A stretch of 61,531 nucleotides of DNA, taken from contig JAFKMZ010000017.1 in the NCBI GenBank assembly GCA_017305055.1, positions 1 to 61,531 of the forward strand. The letters run 5' to 3'. Position 1 is the stretch's first letter. Each line of letters starts with the position of its first letter. Position numbers and translations under genes: made by a program. Below, piece after piece: positions 28,017 to 38,036 of this stretch. Below the pieces are notes generated by a model that made no database searches, was not told the DNA's origin, and saw only the letters and a program-made list of their open reading frames with translations. The DNA is from Lysobacterales bacterium (GTDB lineage: Bacteria; Pseudomonadota; Gammaproteobacteria; Xanthomonadales; Rhodanobacteraceae).

Positions 28017-28442
28017 TCATTCGGTCGTCGTCAGTCGCTTGCCGAGGCGCTCGAGTTCTGCCGTGACGCAAAAGAGGGCGAAGAGCGTCCCGAACAGCAG
28101 TACAAGATCGAGGGCCGAAAAGCTGAGCTTGTCGTAACGCACGAAGAAGATGACCGAGAAGAGTCCGCCCGGAACGATGAAGCTGAGGCGCGCGATGAAG
28201 AGGATCAGGTGACCAAGCCACCACCGCTGTCGCAGCGCGGGCAGCGGCGCCGTGCGGTAGCGTAGCCAACACCAATACAGCACCAGTGCTGACGCGAGCG
28301 CGAGCGCGAGAGTGGATGCGGGCGTCGATTCAACCGATCCATCGAGCAGCAATCTTCGGTAGGCGGGCACGGCAAGCCACAAAATGACCGCCGCACCTGT
28401 CAGTTGACCGACGAGCAGCCTCCAGTAGCGCGGGTATTTCAT
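28017..28442 (-). CDS. hypothetical membrane protein, 141 residues
   Basis: I do not recognise a family. Four hydrophobic segments are visible (about residues 12-28, 43-60, 72-97 and 107-127), with a charged C-terminus. The ATG follows GAGGAGCTTCG, a good ribosome binding site, and composition matches the neighbours. It converges on the lipoprotein hydrolase gene. It is probably a real small inner-membrane protein of unknown role. Confidence 0.7.
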   Translation of the reverse strand: MKYPRYWRLLVGQLTGAAVILWLAVPAYRRLLLDGSVESTPASTLALALASALVLYWCWLRYRTAPLPALRQRWWLGHLILFIARLSFIVPGGLFSVIFFVRYDKLSFSALDLVLLFGTLFALFCVTAELERLGKRLTTTE

Positions 28443-28733
28443 CGAAGCTCCTCATCGTCCCTGAAATACCGATGCGGGTCGCTGGCGAAAGTGTGCCGGC
28501 CTTAGGCCAGCGGGACGATTCGCGGGTTGGTGTGGTCTGGCTTGCACTTGGCGTGGGGAACGAAACTGTCTTGAATCTTCATGGTTTGCTTGATCCTGTG
28601 GCCCAAAGAGACTCCATGGCGGAAGCACCCCAGGATGTGGTCAGGACTGCTCGAGCACTGCAGCCGAACTGGCCGGGGGCGCCCATTATTGCGATTTCCA
28701 TGTCGTCTCGCATTCGTTGAAAAGGAGACTACC
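28443..28733. other. intergenic, no certain gene
   Basis: About 290 bases lie between the small membrane protein and the ALDH/GMC relic. A very short minus-strand frame (ending at 28502, starting MKIQDSF) has a weak AGGA upstream but no recognisable product. GC content is somewhat lower here than in the flanking genes, consistent with decayed DNA. Confidence 0.4.
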
Positions 28734-28940
28734 CATGCCACCCCACTCCAGCAGCAGGACGGTATTGGCGGGGTTCCCGGAAAAGCGATTCGCCAGTACT
28801 CAGCTGGCAGCACCGGGGAAGGAACACCGGGACGATGGCCTGTCCCGGTGTCCACCAATGCCCCAATCAGCGACCGGCAGCGCGACCGACTCGATGTCGG
28901 TCGCCGCGAGATGGCCTTCCTTGCAGCCCACGTTGTGAAA
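28734..28940 (-). pseudogene. collapsed relic of an aldehyde dehydrogenase-GMC oxidoreductase gene pair
   Basis: Reading on the minus strand, 28940-28866 gives NVGCKEGHLAATDIESVALPVAD. This matches the end of the intact aldehyde dehydrogenase at 30644 (YVGSREGYLALTNIKSVVLPVA). After 66 bases, 28799-28734 gives VLANRFSGNPANTVLLLEWGG. This matches the N-terminal FAD-binding region of GMC oxidoreductases (compare AARLTENPDTTVLLLEAG in the gene at 28953), with a degraded GxGxxG just before it. The order is the same as in the intact pair. All else of both genes is missing. Confidence 0.78.
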
Positions 28941-28952
28941 TGGAAATGACGG

Positions 28953-30539
28953 TCAGCCGGCCTTGACGAGGTCGGCGCCCTTTTCGGCGATCATCAGGGT
29001 CGCGGCGTTGGTGTTGCCCGAGACGATGGTCGGCATGACCGAGGCGTCGATGACACGCAGACGGTTTACGCCGCGCACGCGAAGCTCGGGATCGACCACG
29101 GCCAGGTCGTCTACGCCCATGCGCGCCGTTCCGGAATAGTGGAAAGCGGTGTCCGCATTGGCGCGGATATAGTCGAGCAGTTCATCGTCCCCGACCGGAC
29201 CCGGCCGGGTCTCCTTCAGGTCGAACCGGCGGAACGGTTCGGCCTCGGCGATGCCCCTGACCATCTTCATCGCATCCAGGATGGTGCGTACATCGGTCTC
29301 GGTGCTGAGATGATTGAACTGCACGGCCGGCAGAGCCTTCGCGTCAGGCGAGGCAATGCGGACATGGCCGCGGCTCTCGGGGCGGCTTTGATAGGCGGCC
29401 AGGCGGATGCCCGATCCCTTGCCGAGATCCCAGCCCTTGTCACCGGGCGTGAAGGGAATGAAGTGGAGCTGGATATCCGGCGCAACGACGCCGGGGTGCG
29501 TCTTGAAAAAGGCTCCACCGTCAGCCGCACCGATGGTGAGCACGCCGTTGCGCGGGCCGAGGTAATAATTCATCCCTGCCAGCGCCTGGGCAAAAAGGTT
29601 GCGCACCCGCACGTTGAATGTGTCCGGGCTGGACGTCGAGTAGAAGCGGCCGATCTGCAGATGATCCATCAGATTTTCGCCGACACCTTCCAGGGCGTGG
29701 ATCACCGGGATGCCGTTGCGTGCCAGCAGGTCGGCGGGGCCGATGCCGGACAGCTGCAGCAACTGCGGCGTCAACAGTGCGCCCGCGCTGAGAATGATCT
29801 CACGCCGGGCGGCGGCGCGATGGGTTTGGCCGCCCCGCTCGTAGATGACGCCCCTGGCCTCGCGGCCGTCGAACTCGATCTTGCTGACCGTGGCTTCGGC
29901 GAGAATATGAAGATTGTGGCGGCGACGGTTGGGCTTGATCATCTCCTCGGCGGTGGACGAGCGGCGGCCGTATCGGGTGTTCAGTGGCCAATAGCCCACA
30001 CCTTCGCGGATCGCGCCGTTGAAGTCGTCGTTGCGGGGAATGCCCAGGGCTTGTTGGGTGGAGGCGATGAAAGCTTCGGCCAGCGGCGTCCGCCAGCGCG
30101 CGTTTTCCACCGCGATCGGTCCATCGCCGCCGTGCAGGGCGTTGGCACCGCCGATCCAGTTTTCGTTCTTGCGAAAATAGGGCAGGACATCGTCATAGCC
30201 CCAACCCCTGGCACCCAGGCGCTCCCAAGTCTGGTAGTCGTAGGCATCACCCCGCACATAGACGAGGCCATTGATCGAACTGGAGCCACCGATCACCTTG
30301 CCATGTGGCAGACCGACGCGCCGGTTCTTGAGGTTCGGCTCGGGCTCGGATTCGTGATTCCACATGTAGCGTGGATCAAAAATGATCTTGGCGAATCCGA
30401 GCGGGATCTTCGTCCAGTAGCTGCGGTCTTCGGGGCCGGCCTCGAGCAGCAGCACGGTCGTGTCGGGGTTCTCGGTCAACCGCGCGGCGACGGTGGCTCC
30501 CGCCGAGCCGGCGCCAATGATGATGTAGTCGTATTCCAT
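28953..30539 (-). CDS. GMC-family FAD-dependent alcohol/choline dehydrogenase
   Basis: A 528-residue GMC oxidoreductase. It shows the FAD dinucleotide motif YIIIGAGSAGATVAARL at the N-terminus, the GMC signature around HGKVIGGSSSINGLVYVRG (about residue 80), a second signature near GALLTPQLLQLSGIGP (about 255) and the active-site His in AFHYSGTARMG (about 465). It oxidises primary alcohols, possibly choline or aliphatic/aromatic alcohols, passing electrons to quinone. It lies 104 bases downstream of the aldehyde dehydrogenase on the same strand, so the pair would take an alcohol to a carboxylic acid in two steps. Confidence 0.92.
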   Translation of the reverse strand: MEYDYIIIGAGSAGATVAARLTENPDTTVLLLEAGPEDRSYWTKIPLGFAKIIFDPRYMWNHESEPEPNLKNRRVGLPHGKVIGGSSSINGLVYVRGDAYDYQTWERLGARGWGYDDVLPYFRKNENWIGGANALHGGDGPIAVENARWRTPLAEAFIASTQQALGIPRNDDFNGAIREGVGYWPLNTRYGRRSSTAEEMIKPNRRRHNLHILAEATVSKIEFDGREARGVIYERGGQTHRAAARREIILSAGALLTPQLLQLSGIGPADLLARNGIPVIHALEGVGENLMDHLQIGRFYSTSSPDTFNVRVRNLFAQALAGMNYYLGPRNGVLTIGAADGGAFFKTHPGVVAPDIQLHFIPFTPGDKGWDLGKGSGIRLAAYQSRPESRGHVRIASPDAKALPAVQFNHLSTETDVRTILDAMKMVRGIAEAEPFRRFDLKETRPGPVGDDELLDYIRANADTAFHYSGTARMGVDDLAVVDPELRVRGVNRLRVIDASVMPTIVSGNTNAATLMIAEKGADLVKAG

Positions 30540-30643
30540 GGTGATTGCCTCGTGTCAGGGAGCCCCGGCGCGATGACTATCCGCGGCAGGGCGCAGTGGA
30601 AAGTGGCGCCGCACGATGCTGGCCGCGGCACCTGCCGGCAGCC

Positions 30644-32137
30644 TCATGCGGCCACCGGAAGCACGACCGACTTGATGTTGGTCAGGGCGAGATAGCCTTC
30701 CCGGCTGCCCACGTAGCCCCAGCCGGACTGCTTCATGCCGCCATACGGCGCGATCAGCACGGGGAAAGCGCCGCCAATGCCGAACGAGCCCGAGCGGACC
30801 CGGTAGGCGACGTCATGGGCCAGTTCTTCGTCATTGGTGAGCACGGTGCCGTACAGGCCGAAACGCGAGTCATTGGCGATGCGCACGGCGTCGTCGATAT
30901 CGTCGTAGGGAATGACGCAGTAGACGGGCCCGAACACTTCCTCCTGGGCGATCTCCATGTCGTTGCTGACGTTCACCAGCAGGGTCGGTTCGATGTAGAA
31001 GCCCTGGTCGAATCCAGCCGGACGCTTGCCGCCGGTGGCGATCTTCGCACCCGCGGCCACCGCGCGTTCGATGAAGCCTTCGGAGCGTGCCCGCACGCGT
31101 TCGCTGATCATCGGCCCGAACTCGGTGTCCGGGTCCAGCGGGGGGCCGATACGCATTGCCGCGAGCGCCTTCGACAGCTTCCCGACCAGTTCGTCGTGGC
31201 GCTTGCGCGAGACCAGGATGCGGCTGGTGGTGACGCAGACCTGGCCCATGTAGGCGGTCATGCTGCTGACCAGCTTGGGCACGGCTTCGTCCATGTCCAC
31301 GTCGTCGGCAACGATCGCCGCCGACTTGCCACCCAGTTCCAGCGTCACCCGTGCCATACGTTGCGCGCAGACCGCGCCAACCTCAGCACCCACAGCGCTG
31401 CCACCGGTGAAGTGCACCGCGTCGATGCCCGGATGGGCAACGAGGTATTTGCTGACCTCGGTGCCGGCGGTGATGATGCTCAGCACACCCTCGGGAAAAC
31501 CCGCCTGGGCTGCCGCCTCGGCCATGAAGTGGCCGATCAGGCGATTTTCCGGCGGCAGCTTGACCACCACGGGATTGCCGGTGAGCAACGCTGGGAACAC
31601 GCTCATGCCCAGCTCCGCCAGCGGGCCGTTATAGGTGAGGATCGCCAGCACCGGGCCCAGCGGCTCATGCCGGACTTCGACCCGGCCGCCGCGGGTTTCA
31701 CGAATCTCGCTCAGCGGAATTTCCCTGGCCAGCTCCAGCACGTCGTCGATGCCGAACATCGACAGCGCATACATCGCCTTGACCGTTTGCATCGGCATGC
31801 CACCGGAGATGGCCCAGGCGCGCTCGAAGCCATCCATCGCGGCAAGGCCATCGCGGAACCGGGTCGTGGCTTCCAGGCGCTGCGCGACCGTCATGCGTGG
31901 CCATTCGCCCTGATCAAACGCAGCGCGGGCGCGCTCCACCGCGTACGCCGCATCCTCGAGCGAGGCGTCGGGCAACGCGCAGACGACCTCCCCGGTATGT
32001 GGCGACACCACGTCGAGCAGCACCGCCGCACCGCGTGGTTTCTGCCAGCGGCCAGCGAGGAAGACCTCGCGGTGATGGGGGACGTCGACCTGTTCGTCGA
32101 CTGTTCCGGTTGCCTGTTCACTCATGTTCACGCTCAT
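30644..32137 (-). CDS. NAD(P)-dependent aldehyde dehydrogenase
   Basis: A 497-residue ALDH-superfamily enzyme. It shows the catalytic Glu in VTLELGGKSAAI (about residue 265), the nucleophilic Cys in MGQVCVTTSR (about 300) and the cofactor-binding EVFGPVYCV (about 400). The ATG at 32137 has GAGGTG upstream and the protein begins just before the conserved region; 33 extra in-frame codons further upstream are not coding. It is paired with the GMC dehydrogenase and divergent from a MarR regulator that probably controls it. Confidence 0.92.
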   Translation of the reverse strand: MSVNMSEQATGTVDEQVDVPHHREVFLAGRWQKPRGAAVLLDVVSPHTGEVVCALPDASLEDAAYAVERARAAFDQGEWPRMTVAQRLEATTRFRDGLAAMDGFERAWAISGGMPMQTVKAMYALSMFGIDDVLELAREIPLSEIRETRGGRVEVRHEPLGPVLAILTYNGPLAELGMSVFPALLTGNPVVVKLPPENRLIGHFMAEAAAQAGFPEGVLSIITAGTEVSKYLVAHPGIDAVHFTGGSAVGAEVGAVCAQRMARVTLELGGKSAAIVADDVDMDEAVPKLVSSMTAYMGQVCVTTSRILVSRKRHDELVGKLSKALAAMRIGPPLDPDTEFGPMISERVRARSEGFIERAVAAGAKIATGGKRPAGFDQGFYIEPTLLVNVSNDMEIAQEEVFGPVYCVIPYDDIDDAVRIANDSRFGLYGTVLTNDEELAHDVAYRVRSGSFGIGGAFPVLIAPYGGMKQSGWGYVGSREGYLALTNIKSVVLPVAA

Positions 32138-32236
32138 TGCCGTCACCTCGTTGGTCTGTACCGCCGCGGCGGTTGTGGTAAGCCCGACTCCTCTCGCTGC
32201 ATGACATTGCCTCATCCATGGCATAATGTTTACCAC

Positions 32237-32255
32237 TCAATAATTGATGCGTCAA
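32237..32255. promoter_or_regulatory. candidate MarR operator
   Basis: An 11-base perfect palindrome TCAATAATTGA (32237-32247) overlaps a second dyad with arms TTGA and TCAA (32244-32255). It lies between the divergent marR-type gene (start 32262) and the aldehyde dehydrogenase. The position and AT-rich dyad fit a MarR-family site, but binding is inferred. Confidence 0.5.
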
Positions 32256-32261
32256 TAAACC

Positions 32262-32726
32262 ATGCATGACCCAAACTCGTGGAATTCCGATCTCACCTGG
32301 ATCCTCATGCCCGTTGGGCGGTTGTGGTGCCGAGCCGCAGGCGTCGCATTTGAACGCATGGGGGTCACGCTGTCGGCGGCAGCGCCAATCCTGTCGGTGG
32401 CAAGGCTTGGGGACGGCGTACGCCAGAACGTGGTCGCCGAGCAGATTGGCGTCGACAACGCGGCGCTCGTACGTTCGCTCGACAAACTCGAACAGGCGTC
32501 CCTGATCGAGCGGCGTGTCGACGCCGCCGACCGCCGCGCCAAGACGCTGCATCTCACCAGGGCGGGACGGGCGCTGGCCAAAAAGCTGGATGTGGCACTG
32601 AACGCCTATCTCGAACAGGTGTTTGCACAGGTCAGCGAGGCCGATGGAGAGGCGGCACTGCGCGTGCTGCGAATGATCGAGACGGCTTCGCTGAAGACTC
32701 TCGAGGAATTCCAGGGCCGCAGCTAG
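32262..32726 (+). CDS. MarR-family transcriptional regulator
   Basis: A 154-residue winged helix-turn-helix protein. The DNA-binding domain spans about residues 35-105 (QNVVAEQIGVDNAALVRSLDKLE, then the wing with RRVDAADRRAKTLHLT), flanked by dimerisation helices. It is divergent from the aldehyde dehydrogenase/GMC pair, with 124 bases between starts. Upstream palindromes suggest it represses that operon and itself. The ligand is probably an aromatic or phenolic compound, as is common in the family. Confidence 0.9.
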   Translation: MHDPNSWNSDLTWILMPVGRLWCRAAGVAFERMGVTLSAAAPILSVARLGDGVRQNVVAEQIGVDNAALVRSLDKLEQASLIERRVDAADRRAKTLHLTRAGRALAKKLDVALNAYLEQVFAQVSEADGEAALRVLRMIETASLKTLEEFQGRS

Positions 32727-32849
32727 AAGCCGATTGCCAGCGTAGCAAGGAGCTTGGGCGGCGGAAATCGCCCAGCTGACAACAATTTGCAAGACCCCAC
32801 GACTGCCCTTTGACGTGCGCCCCTGCCTGAACCTGCGGCATTTTGTCGC

Positions 32850-32878
32850 TTGACTAAAATAGAATGACCATTCATTCT
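32850..32878 (+). promoter_or_regulatory. promoter and TetR-type operator of the RND efflux operon
   Basis: TTGACT (32850-32855) and CATTCT (32873-32878) are 17 bases apart and resemble -35 and -10 boxes. Overlapping the -10 is a perfect inverted repeat, AGAATGA-CCAT-TCATTCT (32861-32878), like the operators of AcrR/TetR-type efflux repressors. The operon's own TetR gene is at 37408. Confidence 0.7.
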
Positions 32879-32917
32879 TTACGTGTCAATCACCCCTTTC
32901 CCTTCCCGGATCAACCA

Positions 32918-34123
32918 ATGACTTCCCGCCTCGCCCACCTGGCCCTACTGGCCATCGCCGCCGCGCTGTTGCTTCCGGCGTGTACCGGCAAGGCCCCACC
33001 CGCGCAGGACGCCGCCGTCCCGGTGAGCGTGGTCACCCTGGAATCCCGGGCGGTGACCCTGACCCGCGAGCTGCCCGGGCGCACCACACCGTTCGCCATC
33101 GCCGAAGTCCGCCCCCAGGTTTCCGGCATCGTCCGCAAACGGCTGTTCACCGAGGGCGGCGAAGTCACGCAGGGTCAGCAGCTCTACCAGATCGAGGACG
33201 CCAGTTATCGCGCCGACTACAACAGTGCGCGCGCCGCCTTGGCCCGCGCCCAGGCCACCCTGGTCACGGCGAGATTGCGCGCACAGCGCAGCACGGAGCT
33301 GGTCAAGGTCGCCGCCATCAGCCGGCAAAACAACGACGATGTCCAGGCCACCCTGCACCAGGCCGAAGCCGACGTGAAAGCGGCCCAGGCGGTGGTCGAC
33401 GGTACGGGGGTGACGCTGGGCTACACCCGCATCAGCGCCCCCATTGCCGGCCGCATCGGCAAGTCCACCGTGACCCAGGGGGCACTCGTCAATGCGGGCC
33501 AGGCTTCAGCCCTGGCCACGATCCAGCAGCTCGATCCCATCTATGTCGACCTGACCCAGTCCAGCCGCGAGCTGCTGGCCCTGCGCAAGGGCCTGGCCTC
33601 GGGCGCGCTGGACAGCACCAACGGACTGCCGGTGAAGATCCTGCTCGAGGACGGCAGCCAATTCGCGCACGAAGGCAAGCTCGCCTTCTCCGAGGTGACG
33701 GTGGACCCCTCGACCGGCAGCTACGCGCTGCGCGTGGTGGTACCCAATCCCGACGACGTGCTGCTGCCCGGCATGTACGTGCGCGCGGTGATCGGCGACG
33801 GCCAGCGTCAACATGCCGTCCTGGTGCCACAGCAGGCGGTCACCCGGGACCCGAAGGGCAACACCTCGGCGATGCTGGTCGACCAGGACGGCAAGGTGGA
33901 AGTCCGTGCGGTGCAGGTCAGCCGCACCGTTGGCGACCAGTGGCTGGTCGATGCTGGCCTGGCGGCCGGTGACCGGGTCATCGTCGAGGGCCTGCAGAAG
34001 ATCAAGCCGGGCATGCCGGTGCAGGCCACCGAAGTGCATGCGGCCAGCGTGCCGGCCACCGCTGTGGACACGACTGCCACGCCACGGCCCGGCCCCGCCG
34101 CGAAAGCGGCCGGCAGCCGGTAA
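32918..34123 (+). CDS. RND efflux periplasmic adaptor (AcrA/MexE-like)
   Basis: A 401-residue membrane-fusion lipoprotein. It has a signal peptide ending in a lipobox (LLPAC, Cys about residue 24). Next come a lipoyl half ([23 protein letters not shown]), an alpha-hairpin (about 100-165, Ala/Gln-rich), the second lipoyl half ([14 protein letters not shown]), and beta-barrel and membrane-proximal domains. It links the inner-membrane pump to an outer-membrane channel. The ATG at 32918 begins the signal peptide. It is followed after 13 bases by the pump gene; no outer-membrane factor gene is nearby. Confidence 0.93.
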   Translation: MTSRLAHLALLAIAAALLLPACTGKAPPAQDAAVPVSVVTLESRAVTLTRELPGRTTPFAIAEVRPQVSGIVRKRLFTEGGEVTQGQQLYQIEDASYRADYNSARAALARAQATLVTARLRAQRSTELVKVAAISRQNNDDVQATLHQAEADVKAAQAVVDGTGVTLGYTRISAPIAGRIGKSTVTQGALVNAGQASALATIQQLDPIYVDLTQSSRELLALRKGLASGALDSTNGLPVKILLEDGSQFAHEGKLAFSEVTVDPSTGSYALRVVVPNPDDVLLPGMYVRAVIGDGQRQHAVLVPQQAVTRDPKGNTSAMLVDQDGKVEVRAVQVSRTVGDQWLVDAGLAAGDRVIVEGLQKIKPGMPVQATEVHAASVPATAVDTTATPRPGPAAKAAGSR

Positions 34124-34136
34124 GGGAGCGCACGGC

Positions 34137-37100
34137 ATGGCACGCTTCTTCATCGACCGCCCCGTCTTCGCCTGGGTCATCGCGATCATCATCATGCTGG
34201 CCGGCGGCCTGGCCATCTTCACCCTGCCGGTGTCGATGTATCCGACGATCGCGCCGCCCACGGTGCAGATCATCGCCACCTACCCCGGTGCCTCGGCCAA
34301 GGTGGTGGAGGACTCGGTGACCCAGATCATCGAGCAGAACATGAAGGGCCTGGACGGCCTGATCTACTTCTCGGCCAACAGCTCGTCCAACGGCATGGCC
34401 ATGATCACCCTGACCTTCGACAACGGCACCGACCCGGACACCGCGCAGGTTCAGGTGCAGAACAAGCTGCAGCTGGCCATGCCGCTGATGCCGCAGGAGG
34501 TCCAGCGCCAGGGCATCAACGTCGCCAAGTCGAGTTCCGGCTTCCTGGCGGTGCTCGGCTTCTTCTCCGACGACGGCTCCATGTCCAAGGCGGATATCGA
34601 CGACTACGTCGGCAGCAACGTGGTCGATCCGCTCAGTCGCGTGCCGGGGGTGGGCAATATCCAGGTATTCGGCGCGAAATATGCCATGCGCATCTGGCTC
34701 GATCCGGACAAGCTCGACACGTACCGGTTGTCCACCAATGAAGTCACCGCCGCGATCCGCGCGCAGAACGCCCAAGTCTCGCTGGGCCAGCTCGGCGGCA
34801 CGCCATCGGTCAAGGGTCAGCAGCTCAACGCCACCATCTCGGCACAGGACCGCCTGCAGACACCGGAGCAGTTCCGCGACATCGTCGTGCGCAGCAACGG
34901 CGACGGCTCGGCACTCAGACTCGGCGACATCGCCCGCGTGGAAATGGGCGCGGAAACCTACGATTTCATCACCCGCTACAATGGCAAACCCGCATCAGGC
35001 CTGGCCATTTCGCTGGCCACCGGCGCCAATGCGCTGGACACCTCCGCGAATGTGCAGGCAGTCCTGGACGACCTCCGTCCCAACTTCCCGCACAGCATGC
35101 AGGTGGTAACTCCGTTCGACACCACGCCGTTCGTCCAGGTATCGATCAAGAACGTGGTCAAGACGCTGTTCGAGGCCATCGTGCTGGTGTTCCTGGTGAT
35201 GTACCTGTTCCTGCAGAACATCCGCGCCACGCTGATCCCGACCATCGCGGTGCCGGTGGTGCTGCTGGGCACCTTCGGCGTGCTGGCGGTGCTGGGCTTC
35301 TCGATCAACATGCTGACCATGTTCGCCATGGTGCTGGCCATCGGCCTGCTGGTCGACGATGCCATCGTCGTGGTCGAGAACGTCGAACGCATCATGACCG
35401 AGGAAGGGCTTTCGCCGCTGGAGGCCACGCGCAAGTCGATGGACCAGATCACCGGTGCGCTGGTCGGCATCGGTCTGGTGCTCTCGGCGGTCTTCGTGCC
35501 CATGGCCTTCATGTCAGGCTCCACCGGCATCATCTACCGGCAGTTCTCGGCCACCATCGTCTCGGCCATGGCGTTGTCGGTGCTGGTGGCCATCGTGCTG
35601 ACCCCGGCGCTGTGCGCGACCATGCTCAAGCCGCTCGGCAAGGGCGAGCACCATGTCGCCCACGCCGGCCTTGCCGGACGCTTCTTCAACTGGTTCAACC
35701 GCAGCTTCGACCGCACCAGTGACAACTACCAGCGCGGCGTGCGCGGCATCCTCGGTCGCCCGAAGCGCTTCATGGCGATCTTTGCCGGCATGGTCGTGGT
35801 CATGGGCGTGCTGTTCGTGCGCCTGCCCAGCTCGTTCCTGCCCGGCGAAGACCAGGGCGCCCTGCTGTCCCTGGTGCAGGCACCGGCCGGCGCGACCCAG
35901 GAGCGCACGGTGGCGTCGATCGAGAAGATCGAGAACTACTTCCTGGAACACGAGCAGGCCGCGGTCGAATCGGTGTTCAGCGTGCAGGGCTTCAGCTTCG
36001 CCGGCATGGGCCAGAACAACGGCATGGCCTTCATCAAGCTCAGGGATTGGAGCGAACGCAGCGCGCCGGAACTACGCGCCGATGCCGTCGCCGCCCGCGG
36101 CATGGGAGCGCTGATGCAGATCAAGGATGCCATGGCCTTCGTGTTCGCGCCGCCGGCGATGCCTGAGCTGGGCACGGCCGAGGGCTTCTCGTTCTTCCTC
36201 AAGGACAACGGCAGCCATGGCCACGAAGCCCTGCTGGCCGCGCGCAACCAGCTGCTGGGCGCCGCGGCGCAGAGCAAGCTGCTGGTGGCCGTGCGCCCGA
36301 ATGGCCAGGAGGATACCCCGCAGCTGCGTGTCGATGTCGACACGGAGAAGGCTGCGGCACAGGGCCTGACCATGGACGCGATCAACGGCACGCTGGCCGC
36401 CGCGTGGGGCGGACAGTACATCGACGACTTCATCGACCGCGGCCGCGTCAAGCGTGTCTACCTGCAGGCCGAACAGGAAGCGCGCATGGTGCCGGAGGAT
36501 TTCCGCCGCTGGTCGGTGAAGAACGCACAGGGTGAGATGGTGCCGTTCACGGCCTTCGCCAGCTCGCACTGGGAATATGGCTCGCCGCGCCTGGAACGCT
36601 ACAACGGCGTGTCGGCGATGGAGATCCAGGGCCAGGGTGCGCCTGGCGTGTCCTCCGGCGATGCGATGGCGGAGATCGAACGCATCGTCAGCGAACTGCC
36701 GCCAGGCTTCGGCATCGAGTGGACCGCGCTCTCCTACCAGGAACGGCAGGCCGGCGCGCAGACACCACTGTTGTACACGCTGTCCCTGATGATCGTCTTC
36801 CTCTGCCTGGCCGCCCTGTATGAGAGCTGGACGGTGCCGACCGCCGTGCTGCTGGTGGCGCCATTGGGCATCCTCGGCGCCACCCTGGCGAACACCCTGC
36901 TGGGCATGGAGCGCGATGTGTATTTCCAGGTGGCCATGCTCACCACGGTGGGCCTGACCAGCAAGAACGCCATCCTGATCGTCGAGTTCGCCAAGGCCAA
37001 CCTGGAAAGCGGCATGGAGCTCATCAGCGCCACCATGCACGCGGTGCGCGACCGCCTGCGCCCGATTATCATGACTTCGCTGGCCTTCGGCCTGGGCGTG

Positions 37101-37304
37101 CTGCCGCTGGCCATTGCCGCCGGCGCCGGCTCCGGTGCGCAGCGCGCGATCGGCACCGGCGTGCTGGGCGGCATGGCGGTCGGCACCCTGCTCGGCGTGT
37201 TTTTCATCCCGCTGTTCTTCGTGGTGGTGCAGCGCCTGTTTGCCGGCAAGGCGCAGGCCTCGGAGCCCACGCCCGCCGCCACAGGCGAGGACACCCATGA
37301 GTAG
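34137..37304 (+). CDS. RND efflux pump, HAE1 family (AcrB/MexF-like)
   Basis: A 1055-residue proton-driven multidrug exporter with 12 membrane helices and two large periplasmic loops. The proton-relay aspartates are at residues 407 and 408 ([16 protein letters not shown]), the same numbers as in AcrB, and the partner Lys is at 943 (LTSKNAIL). The start [14 protein letters not shown] is canonical and follows TAAGGGAG. It works with the adaptor upstream and presumably a TolC/OprM protein encoded elsewhere. It is regulated by the TetR gene 103 bases downstream. Confidence 0.95.
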   Translation: MARFFIDRPVFAWVIAIIIMLAGGLAIFTLPVSMYPTIAPPTVQIIATYPGASAKVVEDSVTQIIEQNMKGLDGLIYFSANSSSNGMAMITLTFDNGTDPDTAQVQVQNKLQLAMPLMPQEVQRQGINVAKSSSGFLAVLGFFSDDGSMSKADIDDYVGSNVVDPLSRVPGVGNIQVFGAKYAMRIWLDPDKLDTYRLSTNEVTAAIRAQNAQVSLGQLGGTPSVKGQQLNATISAQDRLQTPEQFRDIVVRSNGDGSALRLGDIARVEMGAETYDFITRYNGKPASGLAISLATGANALDTSANVQAVLDDLRPNFPHSMQVVTPFDTTPFVQVSIKNVVKTLFEAIVLVFLVMYLFLQNIRATLIPTIAVPVVLLGTFGVLAVLGFSINMLTMFAMVLAIGLLVDDAIVVVENVERIMTEEGLSPLEATRKSMDQITGALVGIGLVLSAVFVPMAFMSGSTGIIYRQFSATIVSAMALSVLVAIVLTPALCATMLKPLGKGEHHVAHAGLAGRFFNWFNRSFDRTSDNYQRGVRGILGRPKRFMAIFAGMVVVMGVLFVRLPSSFLPGEDQGALLSLVQAPAGATQERTVASIEKIENYFLEHEQAAVESVFSVQGFSFAGMGQNNGMAFIKLRDWSERSAPELRADAVAARGMGALMQIKDAMAFVFAPPAMPELGTAEGFSFFLKDNGSHGHEALLAARNQLLGAAAQSKLLVAVRPNGQEDTPQLRVDVDTEKAAAQGLTMDAINGTLAAAWGGQYIDDFIDRGRVKRVYLQAEQEARMVPEDFRRWSVKNAQGEMVPFTAFASSHWEYGSPRLERYNGVSAMEIQGQGAPGVSSGDAMAEIERIVSELPPGFGIEWTALSYQERQAGAQTPLLYTLSLMIVFLCLAALYESWTVPTAVLLVAPLGILGATLANTLLGMERDVYFQVAMLTTVGLTSKNAILIVEFAKANLESGMELISATMHAVRDRLRPIIMTSLAFGLGVLPLAIAAGAGSGAQRAIGTGVLGGMAVGTLLGVFFIPLFFVVVQRLFAGKAQASEPTPAATGEDTHE

Positions 37305-37360
37305 ACTCCCTGCCGCGCCGCGCATACTGACCACTGCGGCACCGACCAGGCAAACCTGCT

Positions 37361-37386
37361 GCCACGCACGGCAACCCGTGCGTGGC
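37361..37386 (+). terminator. strong hairpin between pump gene and TetR gene
   Basis: A perfect 11-base-pair stem, GCCACGCACGG and CCGTGCGTGGC, encloses a four-base CAAC loop. It lies in the 103-base gap after the pump stop and 22 bases before the TetR start. No T-tract follows, so it may be a Rho-assisted or partial terminator, or an mRNA-stability element that lowers expression of the repressor relative to the pump. Confidence 0.5.
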
Positions 37387-37407
37387 GGCCCGGATGGGTA
37401 GGAGACC

Positions 37408-38025
37408 ATGAGCGTGAAACCCCTCAGCAGCAAGGCAGAGGCCCGCATCCATGCGCAACGCCGGCGCATCCTGCTGGCCGCACAGCAGTGCTTCATCGAG
37501 TACGGGTTCCACGGCGCCAGCATGGCCAGCATCGCCGAGACTGCCGGCATGAGCGCGGGACTCATCTACCGCTACTTCGAAAGCAAGAACGCCATCATCC
37601 TGGCCATCGTGCGCCAGCAACTGGAAATGCTGCGTGGCGACCTCAGCCTGAACCGCAAGGTCGACCTGGCAGCGGAAATCGCCGCACACTATGGGACAGC
37701 CAACGCCCAGCGCGAACACGGCATGAACGCCGCGCTGCTGCTGGAGATCTCCGCCGAGGCCACCCGCGATCCCGCCGTGGCGGCCGCCCTGGACGAATTT
37801 GACGACACGCTGCGTACGGGCCTGATCGATTGGCTGTCCCGCCCAACGGGCAGCGGCGGCCAGGGCCTGCCCGCCACGCTGGCACCGCGGCGGGCGTTGA
37901 TCCTGCAATGCCTGGTCGAGGGCCTGAAGGTGCGGGAGACCCGCGAGCCGGATCTGGATCGCACGCTGCTGGCCACGGCGCTGCACGAGGTCGTGCCACT
38001 CCTGCTCGCGGCGCCCCGCAAATGA
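37408..38025 (+). CDS. TetR-family transcriptional repressor
   Basis: A 205-residue TetR/AcrR regulator. The N-terminal helix-turn-helix spans about residues 12-58 (RRILLAAQQCFIEYGFHGASMASIAETAGMSAGLIYRYF split over helices 1-4), followed by an all-helical ligand domain. The ATG follows TAGGAGACC. It is the third gene of the RND operon and is expected to bind the AGAATGA/TCATTCT operator at 32861, giving autoregulation of pump and repressor. Confidence 0.92.
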   Translation: MSVKPLSSKAEARIHAQRRRILLAAQQCFIEYGFHGASMASIAETAGMSAGLIYRYFESKNAIILAIVRQQLEMLRGDLSLNRKVDLAAEIAAHYGTANAQREHGMNAALLLEISAEATRDPAVAAALDEFDDTLRTGLIDWLSRPTGSGGQGLPATLAPRRALILQCLVEGLKVRETREPDLDRTLLATALHEVVPLLLAAPRK

Positions 38026-38036
38026 AGAACTGACCC

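Noticed and set aside
28735-28938. Plus-strand 67-codon frame with a good AAAGGAG upstream
   Set aside because: The opposite strand carries recognisable ALDH and GMC remnants over the same bases, and the product has no motif. The ribosome-binding-like site is probably chance.
29139-32269. Two long plus-strand frames (518 and 574 codons)
   Set aside because: Both are antisense to the GMC oxidoreductase and aldehyde dehydrogenase, which have full catalytic motifs. Codon composition fits shadows.
36072-37565. Minus-strand 497-codon frame
   Set aside because: It is opposite the RND pump and the TetR start; the translation is Gly/Gln/His/Arg-rich with no domain.
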